This document shows, piece by piece, positions 24,312-33,015 of a stretch of 64,000 bases of DNA. The DNA comes from Mycolicibacterium mengxianglii (GTDB lineage Bacteria; Actinomycetota; Actinomycetes; Mycobacteriales; Mycobacteriaceae), in assembly GCF_015710575.1 (NCBI RefSeq), contig NZ_CP065373.1:3782001-3846000 (forward strand), in the 5' to 3' direction. Within the stretch, counting starts at the first letter, position 1. The number at the start of each line of letters is the position of its first letter. Made by a program: the position numbers and the translations under genes. Under the pieces are notes generated by a model. It did no database searches. It worked only from the letters and a program-made list of their open reading frames with translations, and was not told the DNA's origin.

Positions 24312-25219
24312 GCGAGTTGTCCAGCCACGTCACCATCCGGGAGGTCGCACTGCGCGACGGCCTGCAGATCGAAACGCCGATCCCGTTGTCGGCCAAGATC
24401 GAACTGCTCCACGCCATTGTCGCCACCGGTGTCCGCGAGGTGGAGGCCACCGCCTTCGTCTCCCCCACCAAGGTCCCCGCACTCGCCGACGCACCGGAAC
24501 TGGCGGCAGCGCTGGCCGATTTCGATGACGGCGTGCAGTTCTCGGCGCTGGTGGCCAGCCCCAACGGGGCCAGACGCGCCATCGCCGCCGGGCTGGGCAC
24601 CGTCGAATACGTGGTGTCGGCCGCCGACGCGCACAGCCGGGCCAACGTGGGACGCAGCACCGCGGAAGCCAGCGCACAGATCGCCGAGATCGTGGCCATC
24701 GCCCACGACAGTGGTGTCGCGGTCGAGGTGATCATCGCCACGGCGTGGGACTGCCCGTTCGACGGCCCCACCGCACCACAGCGGGTGCTCGACGTGGTGT
24801 CCGCAGCCACCGAAGCCGGCGTCGACCGAGTGGCCGTCGCCGACACCATCGGCACTGCCACCCCGCGCCGGGTGCGGTCATTGCTCGCGCAGCTTCGGCC
24901 GGTCATCGGGGACCTACCGCTGGGCGCACACTTCCACAACACCAGGGGCGCCGGATTGGCAAGCGCCTACGCGGCGGTCGGTGCCGGAGTGACCCGCCTC
25001 GACGCCTCGGTGGGCGGCCTCGGCGGTTGCCCCTTCGCGCCCGGAGCCAGCGGAAACATCGCTACCGAGGACCTGGTGTACCTGTTGCGTGACAGCGATA
25101 TTCACACCGACGTGGCGTTGCCTGCGGCGATCGAGGCCGCGGCGGTGGCGCAACGGCTGGTGGGTCACGAATTGCCGAGCGCGCTGCTGCGGGCCGGCGA
25201 CCGCATCCTGGACGACTGA
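24308..25219 (+). CDS. Hydroxymethylglutaryl-CoA lyase-like enzyme
   Basis: TIM-barrel lyase of 303 residues in the HMG-CoA lyase family, which splits 3-hydroxy-3-methylglutaryl-CoA or related CoA esters. REVALRDGLQ (Arg16, Asp17) starts the barrel, and FHNTRGAG supplies metal-binding His. The signature GLGGCPFAPGASGNIATED holds the catalytic cysteine. GTG start in a GTGA overlap with the CoA-transferase, so the two steps are probably consecutive: activation, then carbon-carbon cleavage. Other 3-hydroxyacyl-CoA substrates are possible. Confidence 0.9.
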   Translation: MSELSSHVTIREVALRDGLQIETPIPLSAKIELLHAIVATGVREVEATAFVSPTKVPALADAPELAAALADFDDGVQFSALVASPNGARRAIAAGLGTVEYVVSAADAHSRANVGRSTAEASAQIAEIVAIAHDSGVAVEVIIATAWDCPFDGPTAPQRVLDVVSAATEAGVDRVAVADTIGTATPRRVRSLLAQLRPVIGDLPLGAHFHNTRGAGLASAYAAVGAGVTRLDASVGGLGGCPFAPGASGNIATEDLVYLLRDSDIHTDVALPAAIEAAAVAQRLVGHELPSALLRAGDRILDD

Positions 25220-25223
25220 GGCC

Positions 25224-25847
25224 GTGCCCGCCGAACTGTCCCCCAAGGGCCGCCAAACCCGGGAAGCCATTGCGCAGGCGGCCCGGAAGCTGTTCGCCGA
25301 ACGAGGTTTTCACGCGACCACGGTCGCGGACATCACGTCGGCGGCAGGCAAATCCTCAGCGGCCTTCTACCGGTACTTCGATGACAAGGAAGACCTGCTG
25401 GCAGTGCTGGCCGAGTCGTTCTTGCACGATGTGCTGGAGAACTCCGTCCCGGGGGGCCTCGAGAGGGCGCTACCGGGCTCACCCGATGACACCGAATTCT
25501 TCACCAGCGCGGTGACGGGTTACTGGAACATGTTCAAGCAGAACATCGGGATCATGGTGGCCGTCGATCAACTGGCCGCCGGACAGTCGCGATTTGCCGA
25601 GGTGCAGAACGAATTCCGTACGTTCGGCATGGACATCGTCAGGTCCTCGGTTCTGCGCGCGCAGGAACAGGGTTTCGGCGGCGAGCTCGATCCCGAGCAC
25701 ATCGCACTGGCCATCGCATTGCTGTTCGAGCAGTTCACCACCGTGTACCTACGCTCCGACGCCGCGGCGCTGGGGATCCGGACCAGCGACCGGGACGCGG
25801 TGCGCACCTTGGCGACGATCTGGAAGAAGACCCTGTACGGCTACTGA
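25224..25847 (+). CDS. TetR-family regulator inside the catabolic operon
   Basis: Regulator of 207 residues with the helix-turn-helix SPKGRQTREAIAQAARKLFA ... TTVADITSAAGKSSAAFYRYF. The GTG at 25224 is five bases after the lyase stop, so it is transcribed with the upstream genes. Only 23 bases lie between it and the acyl-CoA dehydrogenase, with no clear palindrome. It may sense a CoA intermediate and act at 20746-20789, or elsewhere. Confidence 0.9.
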   Translation: MPAELSPKGRQTREAIAQAARKLFAERGFHATTVADITSAAGKSSAAFYRYFDDKEDLLAVLAESFLHDVLENSVPGGLERALPGSPDDTEFFTSAVTGYWNMFKQNIGIMVAVDQLAAGQSRFAEVQNEFRTFGMDIVRSSVLRAQEQGFGGELDPEHIALAIALLFEQFTTVYLRSDAAALGIRTSDRDAVRTLATIWKKTLYGY

Positions 25848-25870
25848 GTTTTGACCAGAGAGGAAACACC

Positions 25871-27118
25871 GTGGATTTCGCCCTGCCCGACCATCTCCCG
25901 GGGCTGCTCGCCGAGATGGACGCGTTCATCGAAGCGGAGATCAAGCCGCTCGAGCGGGAGAACCTGCAGTACTTCGACCGGCGCCGGGAATTCGCCAGGA
26001 CAGACCTGGACAACGGTGGTGTGCCGGCCCGCGAGTGGGAAGACCTGCTCGACGAGATGCGCCGCCGCGCCGATGCGGCGGGCTGGCTGCGGTACGGGCT
26101 GCCGTCGCAGTTCGGTGGCCGCGACGGCACCAACCTCGACATGGCGGTGATCCGGGAGCACCTGGCGCACAAGGGGCTCGGCCTGCACAACGACCTGCAG
26201 GACGAGTCCTCCATCGTGGGCAACTTCCCGCAGGTGATCATGATGGACCGGTTCGGCACCGAAGCGCAGAAGCGGGACTGGATCGAAGCGATGCTCACCG
26301 GGCAGCGGTCCATGGCGTTCGGGTTGACCGAACCCAACCACGGCTCGGATGCCACGTGGCTCGAGACGCGCGCCGAGCGCCATGGTGACGAGTGGGTGAT
26401 CAACGGGGCCAAGCGCTGGAACACCGGCGTGCACCGGGCCACCCACGATCTGGTGTTCGCCCGGACCTCGGGCGATCCCGGGCGAGCTGTCGGGATCACC
26501 GCGTTCCTGGTGCCCACCGACGCACCGGGTTTCGAGGTCCCGTACTACTGGTGGACCTTCAACATGCCAAGCGATCACGGCGAAGTGGTACTCAACGATG
26601 TGCGCGTCCCCGAAGATGCGGTACTCGGCGAGGTGGACCACGGGCTGGAGGTCGGCCAGACGTTCCTGCACGAGAACAGGATTCGACAGGCGGCCAGCAG
26701 CCTGGGCGCAGCCCAGTACTGCATAGACCGGGCCGCCACCTACGCCGGTGAACGGGTGGTGTTCGGCAAACCGCTGTCGGTGAACCAGGCGGTGCAGTGG
26801 CCGCTGGCCGAACTCCAGACCGAGGCGCAGATGGTCCGTCTGCTGGTGTACTACGCAGCGTGGCACCTCGACCGTGACCACCACATGGAGGTTTCCGACA
26901 AGGTGTCGATGGCCAACTACCGGGCCAACCGGTTGGTCTGCGAGGCCGCGGACCGTGCCATGCAGGTTCACGGTGGTATCGGCTACAGCAGACACGAACC
27001 CTTCGAACACATCTACCGGCACCACCGCCGCTACCGGATCACCGAAGGCGCGGAGGAGATCCAGATCCGCCGGGTCGCGCAGCGGATGCTCAAGTTCGGC
27101 CGGTCCCGTGACACCTGA
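25871..27118 (+). CDS. Acyl-CoA dehydrogenase, ACAD10/11-like
   Basis: Acyl-CoA dehydrogenase of 415 residues. Motifs are FGLTEPNHGSDATW for FAD and substrate, ENRIRQAASSLGAAQ, and RITEGAEEIQIRRVAQRML at the C-terminus, where the Glu of TEGAEE is the probable base. It is directly followed by a phosphotransferase and a DUF6285 protein. In human ACAD10 and ACAD11 a phosphotransferase domain is fused to a dehydrogenase of this type, and in Pseudomonas putida LvaC works with LvaA and LvaB. By that analogy it acts on phosphorylated 4-hydroxyacyl-CoA. GTG start; AGAGGAAA lies upstream. Confidence 0.88.
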   Translation: MDFALPDHLPGLLAEMDAFIEAEIKPLERENLQYFDRRREFARTDLDNGGVPAREWEDLLDEMRRRADAAGWLRYGLPSQFGGRDGTNLDMAVIREHLAHKGLGLHNDLQDESSIVGNFPQVIMMDRFGTEAQKRDWIEAMLTGQRSMAFGLTEPNHGSDATWLETRAERHGDEWVINGAKRWNTGVHRATHDLVFARTSGDPGRAVGITAFLVPTDAPGFEVPYYWWTFNMPSDHGEVVLNDVRVPEDAVLGEVDHGLEVGQTFLHENRIRQAASSLGAAQYCIDRAATYAGERVVFGKPLSVNQAVQWPLAELQTEAQMVRLLVYYAAWHLDRDHHMEVSDKVSMANYRANRLVCEAADRAMQVHGGIGYSRHEPFEHIYRHHRRYRITEGAEEIQIRRVAQRMLKFGRSRDT

Positions 27119-28103
27119 GGAGTTGCGCTCGGCACTGACCCCGGTGCTGCGGCCGGTGCTCGGCGACGACGTGGCGGTCGAGGAGTTACGGGTGCTGACC
27201 GGGGGCGCCAGCCGCACCACCTGGGCTTTCACCGCGGTGACCGATACCGCGCGGCGGCCGCTGATCCTGCGAACCAGCCCAGCCGGAGACGAGCTGCACG
27301 CGAGTATGGAACTCGAAGCCCGGGTGCAGTCGCTCGCGGCGGCCGCCGGGGCGCCCGTCCCGGAGATCCTGACCGCCGACGACTCCGCCGCCGCGCTCGG
27401 CACTGCGTACCTGATCTGCAGTGCCATCGCCGGGGAGACCATCGTGCGCCGGATCGAGCGTGGCCTCGACGACGCCGGGCGGGCTCAGCTGCTGGGGCAG
27501 TGCGCGGCTGCCCTGGCGGCGATCCACCGCGCCGATCCCGGGGCAGCCGATCTACAGCCGCAGGACCAGCTCGCCCAATGGCGCGGCCAGCTCGACGAAA
27601 TCGGCGACACCACAGCCACATTCGAATGGACTTTCCGTTGGCTGGACCGCCACCGGGTTGATCTGCCCGCTCCGGAGCCCACTCTGGTGCATGGCGACTT
27701 CCGGATGGGCAACCTGATCGTCGACGTCGACGGTGGCACCGGGTTGGCCGCGGTCCTCGACTGGGAGCTGGTGCACTGCGGCGAGTTTTACGAAGACCTC
27801 GCCTGGTTCTGTGTCCGGGCCTGGCGCTTCGGCGCGCCGCGGGCACGGGGCGCCGGCGGTCTGGGCAGTATCGACGACTTCCTGGGCGCCTACGAAGAAG
27901 CCTCCGGCCGACGTGTCGACCGGGCTGCGTTCCGTTGGTGGTTGGTCCAGGCGACGCTGAGCTGGGGCATCATCTGCCGCTATCAGGCCCACCGGCACCT
28001 GTCCGGGCAGACACCGTCGGTGGAACTGGCCACGATCGGCCGTCGGGTGTGTGAGAACGAATGGGACCTGCTCGAACTCATGGACGAGGAGGTGGGCCTG
28101 TGA
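27108..28103 (+). CDS. Aminoglycoside-phosphotransferase-fold kinase, LvaA-like
   Basis: Small-molecule kinase of 331 residues. The catalytic loop is HGDFRMGN and the metal site is LDWELVHCGEFYEDLAW. The N-terminal lobe has LTGGASRTTWAFTA and the ATP-side strand RRPLILRTSP. Despite the family name, such genes next to acyl-CoA dehydrogenases act on hydroxyacyl-CoA: LvaA phosphorylates 4-hydroxyvaleryl-CoA. The GTG at 27108 overlaps the dehydrogenase by 11 bases, and the stop overlaps the DUF6285 gene as GTGA. A role in antibiotic resistance is unlikely in this setting. Confidence 0.87.
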   Translation: MTPEELRSALTPVLRPVLGDDVAVEELRVLTGGASRTTWAFTAVTDTARRPLILRTSPAGDELHASMELEARVQSLAAAAGAPVPEILTADDSAAALGTAYLICSAIAGETIVRRIERGLDDAGRAQLLGQCAAALAAIHRADPGAADLQPQDQLAQWRGQLDEIGDTTATFEWTFRWLDRHRVDLPAPEPTLVHGDFRMGNLIVDVDGGTGLAAVLDWELVHCGEFYEDLAWFCVRAWRFGAPRARGAGGLGSIDDFLGAYEEASGRRVDRAAFRWWLVQATLSWGIICRYQAHRHLSGQTPSVELATIGRRVCENEWDLLELMDEEVGL

Positions 28104-28438
28104 CCGGGTTGCACGGCCGGCCCACGGCCGCGGAGTTGGTGGCCGCAGTTGCGGACTTCCTCGACGGCGACGTCCGCGATGCGACCACCGGCCAGGTGAA
28201 CTTCCACGCCAGGGTGGCAGCCAACGCCTTGCGGACGGTGCAGCGCGAGCTGGCCGGGGCCGACGCCGGTCCCGTCCTGGCTGCGTTAGAGCGGCTGGGA
28301 TACACCGACGAGGCCGCGCTTGCCGCTGCCATCCGCCGCGGTGACCTCGACGATCGTGCCGTCGAGGTGTCGGACTGCCTGCGCACCCTGGTCGCCCACC
28401 GGTTGGCCGCCGCGCACCCCGGCTACGACACCCAATAG
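28100..28438 (+). CDS. DUF6285 small protein, probable kinase partner (LvaB-like)
   Basis: Helical protein of 112 residues with RPTAAELVAAVADFLDGDV, FHARVAANALRTVQRE and DCLRTLVAHRLAAAHPGY. This pattern belongs to DUF6285 proteins, which are found beside phosphotransferase and dehydrogenase genes. Size and position match LvaB, the small protein that forms an active complex with LvaA in levulinate degradation; the equivalence is my inference. GTG start in a 4-base overlap with the kinase. Confidence 0.8.
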   Translation: MTGLHGRPTAAELVAAVADFLDGDVRDATTGQVNFHARVAANALRTVQRELAGADAGPVLAALERLGYTDEAALAAAIRRGDLDDRAVEVSDCLRTLVAHRLAAAHPGYDTQ

Positions 28439-28455
28439 ACCAGAAGGTAGACCGC

Positions 28456-28854
28456 ATGGACGTCTCCGCTATCGCCGACACCCTCTTCCAGGCAATCGAG
28501 GCCGGTGACATTGCCGCTGTGCAGCGCCTCTGGAGCCCTGACATCGCGGTCTGGCACAGCGGGGACCACCAGGACAACAACCACGACAGGGCGCTGCGGG
28601 TGATCCGCTGGTTCGTCGGCCGCACCGGCCAACGCCGTTACGAGGTCCTGGACCGACAGCCGTTCGACGGATCCGCGCCCGGCTTCGTCCAGCAGCACAT
28701 CCTGCACGCGACCGGCGAACACGGTTCGATTGCCATGCGGGTGTGCATCGTGATCAAACTCGACAGCGCCGGCTTGATCACCCGGATCGACGAGTATTTC
28801 GATCCTGCGGAGGTGGCCCCACTGATCGACCGACCTGCGACGGAGGACTCGTGA
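28456..28854 (+). CDS. NTF2/SnoaL-like small protein
   Basis: Product of 132 residues with the cone-shaped NTF2-like fold: helix DTLFQAIEAGDIAAVQRLWS, then DIAVWHSGD, HILHATGEHGSIAMRVCIVI and the closing ITRIDEYFDPAEVAPLI. Members include isomerases, dehydratases and small-molecule binders; nothing here fixes the activity. It starts 17 bases after the DUF6285 gene with AGAAGG upstream and overlaps the next gene, so it is part of the same operon. Confidence 0.82.
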   Translation: MDVSAIADTLFQAIEAGDIAAVQRLWSPDIAVWHSGDHQDNNHDRALRVIRWFVGRTGQRRYEVLDRQPFDGSAPGFVQQHILHATGEHGSIAMRVCIVIKLDSAGLITRIDEYFDPAEVAPLIDRPATEDS

Positions 28855-29378
28855 GTGCGTTGGAGAACCTGCTGTCCCAACCGGGCGACCAAGCGGTGTG
28901 GACGCTGGCGCCCCAACGCTGCGAAATCACGTTCAGGTGCCGCTCCTTCTGGGGACTGCTGCCGGTCAGGGGTAGGTTCACCGCGGTGCGCGGCGACGGC
29001 CAGGTGGCAGGGGGCACCGCGTTCGGTCGGGTGGATATCGACGCCGGGTCGCTGACCACCGGTAACGCCAAACGCGACGAACACCTGCGCTCCGAGGACT
29101 TCTTCGCCGTCGAACGTTTCCCCACCATCAGCGTCGTCGTCACCGCCGTGGAACCGGCGCCCGAGGGCGCGCAGGTGCGTGCCGCACTGACCGTCCGGGA
29201 CGTGACACATCCATTGCCGCTGACGGCGACGGTCACCGTGCTCGACGACGAGGCTCTGCAGATCGAGGCGCGCGGCACCATCGACCGCACCCACTGGGAC
29301 GTCAGTGGGAACCTGCTGGGAATGGTGCGCCGCCCCACCGAACTGGTAGCTCGGACGGTGTTCGTCAAAACCGGCTGA
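28851..29378 (+). CDS. YceI-family protein without signal peptide
   Basis: YceI-like lipocalin-fold protein of 175 residues that typically binds long isoprenoid or amphipathic molecules. The family order is visible: WTLAPQRCEITFRCRSFWGL, VRGRFTAVRG, DAGSLTTGNAKRDEHLRSEDFF and VERFPTISV. There is no signal peptide, unlike periplasmic YceI, so a cytosolic carrier or binding role is more likely. GTG start in a GTGA overlap. It is the last gene before a clear promoter region. Confidence 0.88.
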   Translation: MSALENLLSQPGDQAVWTLAPQRCEITFRCRSFWGLLPVRGRFTAVRGDGQVAGGTAFGRVDIDAGSLTTGNAKRDEHLRSEDFFAVERFPTISVVVTAVEPAPEGAQVRAALTVRDVTHPLPLTATVTVLDDEALQIEARGTIDRTHWDVSGNLLGMVRRPTELVARTVFVKTG

Positions 29379-29426
29379 CGGGAACGGAAGTGGACTGAAC
29401 GACCCGGTTGTCGCGAGTTCGAGTTG

Positions 29427-29432
29427 TAGCAT
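29427..29432 (+). promoter_or_regulatory. -10 element of the orphan receiver gene
   Basis: TAGCAT lies 6 bases before the GTG start at 29439. The spacing fits a leaderless transcript beginning at the start codon. No convincing -35 hexamer is seen. Confidence 0.5.
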
Positions 29433-29438
29433 CGGCAC

Positions 29439-29843
29439 GTGCCCGCCCGCCACCGCGATGCCTCTGCCCCGGTCCGCGTCCTGGTGTACAGCGACAACGC
29501 GCGCACCCGTGAACAGGTGATGCTGGCGCTGGGCAAGCGGATTCACCCCGAGCTCCCCGAATTGAGCTACCTCGAGGTGGCGACGGCCCCGGTGGTCATC
29601 CAGCACATGGACTCCGGCGATGTGGATCTGGCAATCCTCGACGGCGAAGCGTCACCGACCGGCGGTATGGGGGTGGCCAAGCAGCTCAAAGACGAGCTGG
29701 ACGACTGCCCACCGATTCTGGTCCTGACCGGCCGACCCGACGATGCGTGGTTGGCGAACTGGTCGCGCGCCGAGGCGGCGGTCCCCCACCCCATCGATCC
29801 GATCAAGCTGGGCGAGGCGGTTGTCGGATTGCTGCGCGCGTAA
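29439..29843 (+). CDS. Atypical orphan response-regulator receiver (Rv3143-like)
   Basis: Single receiver domain of 134 residues with no output domain. It closely matches Rv3143 of M. tuberculosis as I recall it: VLVYSDNARTREQVM, DLAILDGEASPTGGMG and PPILVLTGRPDDAWLANWSR. Asp68 in ILDGEA is in the phosphoacceptor position. The acidic pair at the end of strand 1 is reduced to SDN (one Asp), and the conserved lysine before the last helix is missing (AAVPHPID), so ordinary phosphorylation signalling is doubtful. Its fixed place directly before nuo suggests a link to complex I; I recall reports that the homologue interacts with NuoD. Probably leaderless. Confidence 0.93.
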   Translation: MPARHRDASAPVRVLVYSDNARTREQVMLALGKRIHPELPELSYLEVATAPVVIQHMDSGDVDLAILDGEASPTGGMGVAKQLKDELDDCPPILVLTGRPDDAWLANWSRAEAAVPHPIDPIKLGEAVVGLLRA

Positions 29844-29883
29844 AACCGCGTAGTGACAGTGACGTAACCAGACATCACGGCAG

Positions 29884-29905
29884 AATTGGCGTGGCAGCGC
29901 CAATT
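29884..29905. terminator. Hairpin after the receiver gene
   Basis: AATTGGCG and CGCCAATT pair perfectly around a 6-base loop, 40 bases after the receiver stop. No T-run follows, as is usual for mycobacterial terminators. It probably separates the receiver transcript from the nuo promoter. Confidence 0.55.
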
Positions 29906-30015
29906 TCGCTGGGGCACTTGCCAGTTCACCGCCATGACCAACCCGGGACACCGGTCGCCGGTCAATGGACTGATCCTAGCGAAACGCGCCAAGGTGCCAC
30001 TGGAGATCGCTAGGC

Positions 30016-30031
30016 TGTGTTGTAGCTCACA
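30016..30031. promoter_or_regulatory. CRP-like site upstream of nuoA
   Basis: TGTGT-TGTAGC-TCACA differs by one base from the CRP consensus TGTGA-N6-TCACA used by mycobacterial CRP proteins. It begins on the last T of a possible -10 (TAGGCT, 30011-30016), 79 bases before nuoA, where bound CRP would more likely repress than activate. Confidence 0.5.
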
Positions 30032-30077
30032 TCGACAGCCGAAGCGAAAAACAGCCACAGCCTAGGGAGCCGACGAC

Positions 30078-30098
30078 ATGGACGGCGAACAAGCATGA
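30078..30098 (+). CDS. Six-codon leader frame coupled to nuoA
   Basis: ATG at 30078 opens the frame MDGEQA, whose TGA (30096-30098) overlaps the nuoA ATG (30095-30097). AGGGAG at 30064-30069 is spaced 8 bases from this ATG, which is ideal, whereas no ribosome-binding sequence directly precedes the nuoA ATG. Ribosomes therefore probably load here and reinitiate at nuoA. Whether the peptide itself matters is unknown. Confidence 0.45.
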   Translation: MDGEQA

Positions 30099-30454
30099 AT
30101 CTCTATCTACCCATCCTGGTGCTCGGAGCCATTGCGGCCGTGTTCGCGGTGGGTTCAGTCGGAATCGCGTTGGTCATCGGCCCACGGCGGTACAACCGCG
30201 CCAAGCTGGAGGCCTATGAGTGCGGGATCGAACCGGCGCGGCAGCCGATGGGCTCGGCCCGGTTCCCGATCAAGTTCTACCTGACGGCGATGCTGTTCAT
30301 CGTCTTCGACATCGAGATCGTGTTCCTGTACCCGTGGGCGGTCTCCTTCGACCAGCTGGGGACTTTCGCGCTGGTGGAGATGCTGCTGTTCATGGCGACG
30401 GTGTTCGTGGCGTATGCCTATGTGTGGCGCCGCGGCGGGCTGGATTGGGACTGA
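30095..30454 (+). CDS. nuoA: NADH-quinone oxidoreductase subunit A
   Basis: Small membrane subunit of complex I, 119 residues with three membrane helices (residues 2-28, 63-83 and 92-111). The loop between helices 1 and 2 has YECGIEP, the conserved cysteine loop near the quinone channel. The later segments [20 protein letters not shown] and [16 protein letters not shown] are typical. The start [10 protein letters not shown] matches the M. tuberculosis protein as I recall it. First gene of the 14-gene operon 30095-45508, in the standard order A to N. Confidence 0.97.
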   Translation: MNLYLPILVLGAIAAVFAVGSVGIALVIGPRRYNRAKLEAYECGIEPARQPMGSARFPIKFYLTAMLFIVFDIEIVFLYPWAVSFDQLGTFALVEMLLFMATVFVAYAYVWRRGGLDWD

Positions 30455-30455
30455 C

Positions 30456-31006
<551 letters not shown>

Positions 31007-31010
<4 letters not shown>

Positions 31011-31693
31011 GCGAGGGAGGCGCCGGGGTGCCCGAGTCCGCAGAGGTCATCGGTGTGCGTCGGGGCATGTTCGGCATTTCCGGCACCGGCGACACATCGG
31101 GCTACGGCCGGTTGATTCGTGAGGTCACGTTGCCCGGCGGTACCCCACCCCCCTACGGCGGCTACTTCGACGCGGTGGTCGACCGGCTGGCGGAGGTGTT
31201 GGGCGCCAACGTGTTCGCCTCCGGTGTCAACCGGGTGGTCGTGCATCGTGGCCAGTTGACCCTGGACCTCGACCGCACCCGGTTGCTGCAGATCGCCCAG
31301 GTGCTTCGCGACGACCCGAAGCTGCGGTTCGAGTTGTGCGCCGGCGTTTCCGGCGTGCACTATCCGCAGGAGTTCGGCCGCGAGTTGCACGCGGTCTACC
31401 CGCTGATGTCGATCACCCACAACCGGCGAATTCAGCTCGAAGTGGCCTGTCCGGACTCTGATCCTCATGTGCCGTCGCTGTTTTCGGTGTACCCGACGTG
31501 CGACTGGCACGAGCGGGAAACCTACGACTTCTTCGGGATCATCTTCGACGGCCACCCCGCGCTGACGCGGATCGAAATGCCCGACGACTGGGTGGGCCAC
31601 CCACAGCGCAAGGACTATCCGCTGGGTGGGGTCCCGGTGGAGTACCACGGCGCGCAGATCCCACCCCCGGATCAACGGAGGTCCTACACCTGA
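31007..31693 (+). CDS. nuoC: NADH-quinone oxidoreductase subunit C
   Basis: 30-kDa-type subunit of the peripheral arm, 228 residues, separate from NuoD (in E. coli the two are fused). The signature is [20 protein letters not shown] followed by [20 protein letters not shown]. The N-terminal 40 residues are glycine-rich and variable. ATGA overlap with nuoB and TGATG overlap with nuoD. Confidence 0.97.
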
Positions 31694-33015
31694 TGACCGA
31701 GACAGTTGTCACCCTCGGTGGCCAGGACTGGGACGACGTGGTGGCCACCGCGGCCGAACACGCCCGCGTCGCTGGGGCAGCCGGAGAAGCCGGCGAACGC
31801 ATCGTGGTCAACATGGGGCCCCAACATCCCAGCACACACGGCGTGCTGCGGCTGATCCTGGAGATCGAAGGCGAGACCGTGACCGAAGCCCGGTGCGGGA
31901 TCGGCTATCTGCACACCGGAATCGAGAAGAATCTCGAATACCGCACCTGGACCCAGGGCGTCACCTTCGTCACCCGGATGGATTACCTCTCGCCGTTTTT
32001 CAACGAGACCGCGTACTGCCTCGGGGTGGAGAGACTGCTCGGCATCACCGACGACATCCCCGAGCGGGCATCGGTGATCCGGGTGATGCTGATGGAACTC
32101 AACCGCATCTCTTCACATTTGGTGGCGCTGGCCACCGGCGGCATGGAACTCGGTGCCATGTCGGCGATGTTCTTCGGTTTTCGTGAGCGCGAAGAGATCC
32201 TCACAGTGTTCGAGGCGATCACCGGGCTGCGAATGAATCACGCGTACATCCGGCCCGGCGGGTTGGCCGCCGACCTGCCCGACGACGGGCTGGACCGGGT
32301 TCGGCGCCTGCTGAAAATTCTGCCCGGCCGGTTGCACGAGCTGGAGAACCTGCTGCGCAACAACGCCATCTGGAAAGCCCGCACGGTCGGCATCGGCTAC
32401 CTGGACCTGACCGGATGCATGGCGTTGGGGATCACCGGTCCGGTGCTGCGCTCCACCGGTCTGCCGCACGACCTGCGCAAGACGCAGCCGTACTGCGGTT
32501 ACGAGACCTACGACTTCGACGTGATGACCGACGACGGCTGTGATTGCTACGGCCGCTATGTCATCCGCGTCAACGAGATGAACGAATCGCTGAAGATCGT
32601 GGCCCAGTGTGTGCAGCGCCTCGAAGGTTTGCCCGGCCCGGTGATGATCACCGACAAGAAGCTGGCCTGGCCGGCCGATCTGAAGCTGGGCCCAGACGGG
32701 TTGGGCAACAGCCCCGATCACATCGCCAAGATCATGGGACGGTCCATGGAAGGGCTGATCCACCACTTCAAACTGGTCACCGAGGGTATCCGGGTGCCTG
32801 CCGGCCAGTGTTACGTGGCGGTGGAATCGCCACGCGGTGAGCTCGGCGTGCACATGGTCTCCGACGGCGGCACCCGCCCGTACCGGGTGCACTACCGCGA
32901 CCCGTCGTTCACCAATCTGCAAGCCGTGGCGGCAATGTGCGAAGGCGGCATGGTCGCCGACGTGATCTCCGCGGTCGCCTCGATCGATCCGGTGATGGGG
33001 GGTGTTGATCGATGA
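31693..33015 (+). CDS. nuoD: NADH-quinone oxidoreductase subunit D
   Basis: 49-kDa-type subunit of 440 residues that forms the quinone-binding pocket with Nuo[21 protein letters not shown] carries the conserved His pair near the quinone headgroup. [39 protein letters not shown] and the C-terminal [18 protein letters not shown] are typical. Length agrees with the mycobacterial protein. Confidence 0.98.
   Translation: MTETVVTLGGQDWDDVVATAAEHARVAGAAGEAGERIVVNMGPQHPSTHGVLRLILEIEGETVTEARCGIGYLHTGIEKNLEYRTWTQGVTFVTRMDYLSPFFNETAYCLGVERLLGITDDIPERASVIRVMLMELNRISSHLVALATGGMELGAMSAMFFGFREREEILTVFEAITGLRMNHAYIRPGGLAADLPDDGLDRVRRLLKILPGRLHELENLLRNNAIWKARTVGIGYLDLTGCMALGITGPVLRSTGLPHDLRKTQPYCGYETYDFDVMTDDGCDCYGRYVIRVNEMNESLKIVAQCVQRLEGLPGPVMITDKKLAWPADLKLGPDGLGNSPDHIAKIMGRSMEGLIHHFKLVTEGIRVPAGQCYVAVESPRGELGVHMVSDGGTRPYRVHYRDPSFTNLQAVAAMCEGGMVADVISAVASIDPVMGGVDR

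Noticed and set aside
27108..28103. Aminoglycoside resistance gene
   Set aside because: The fold matches, but the operon context of dehydrogenase and DUF6285 points to acyl-CoA metabolism.
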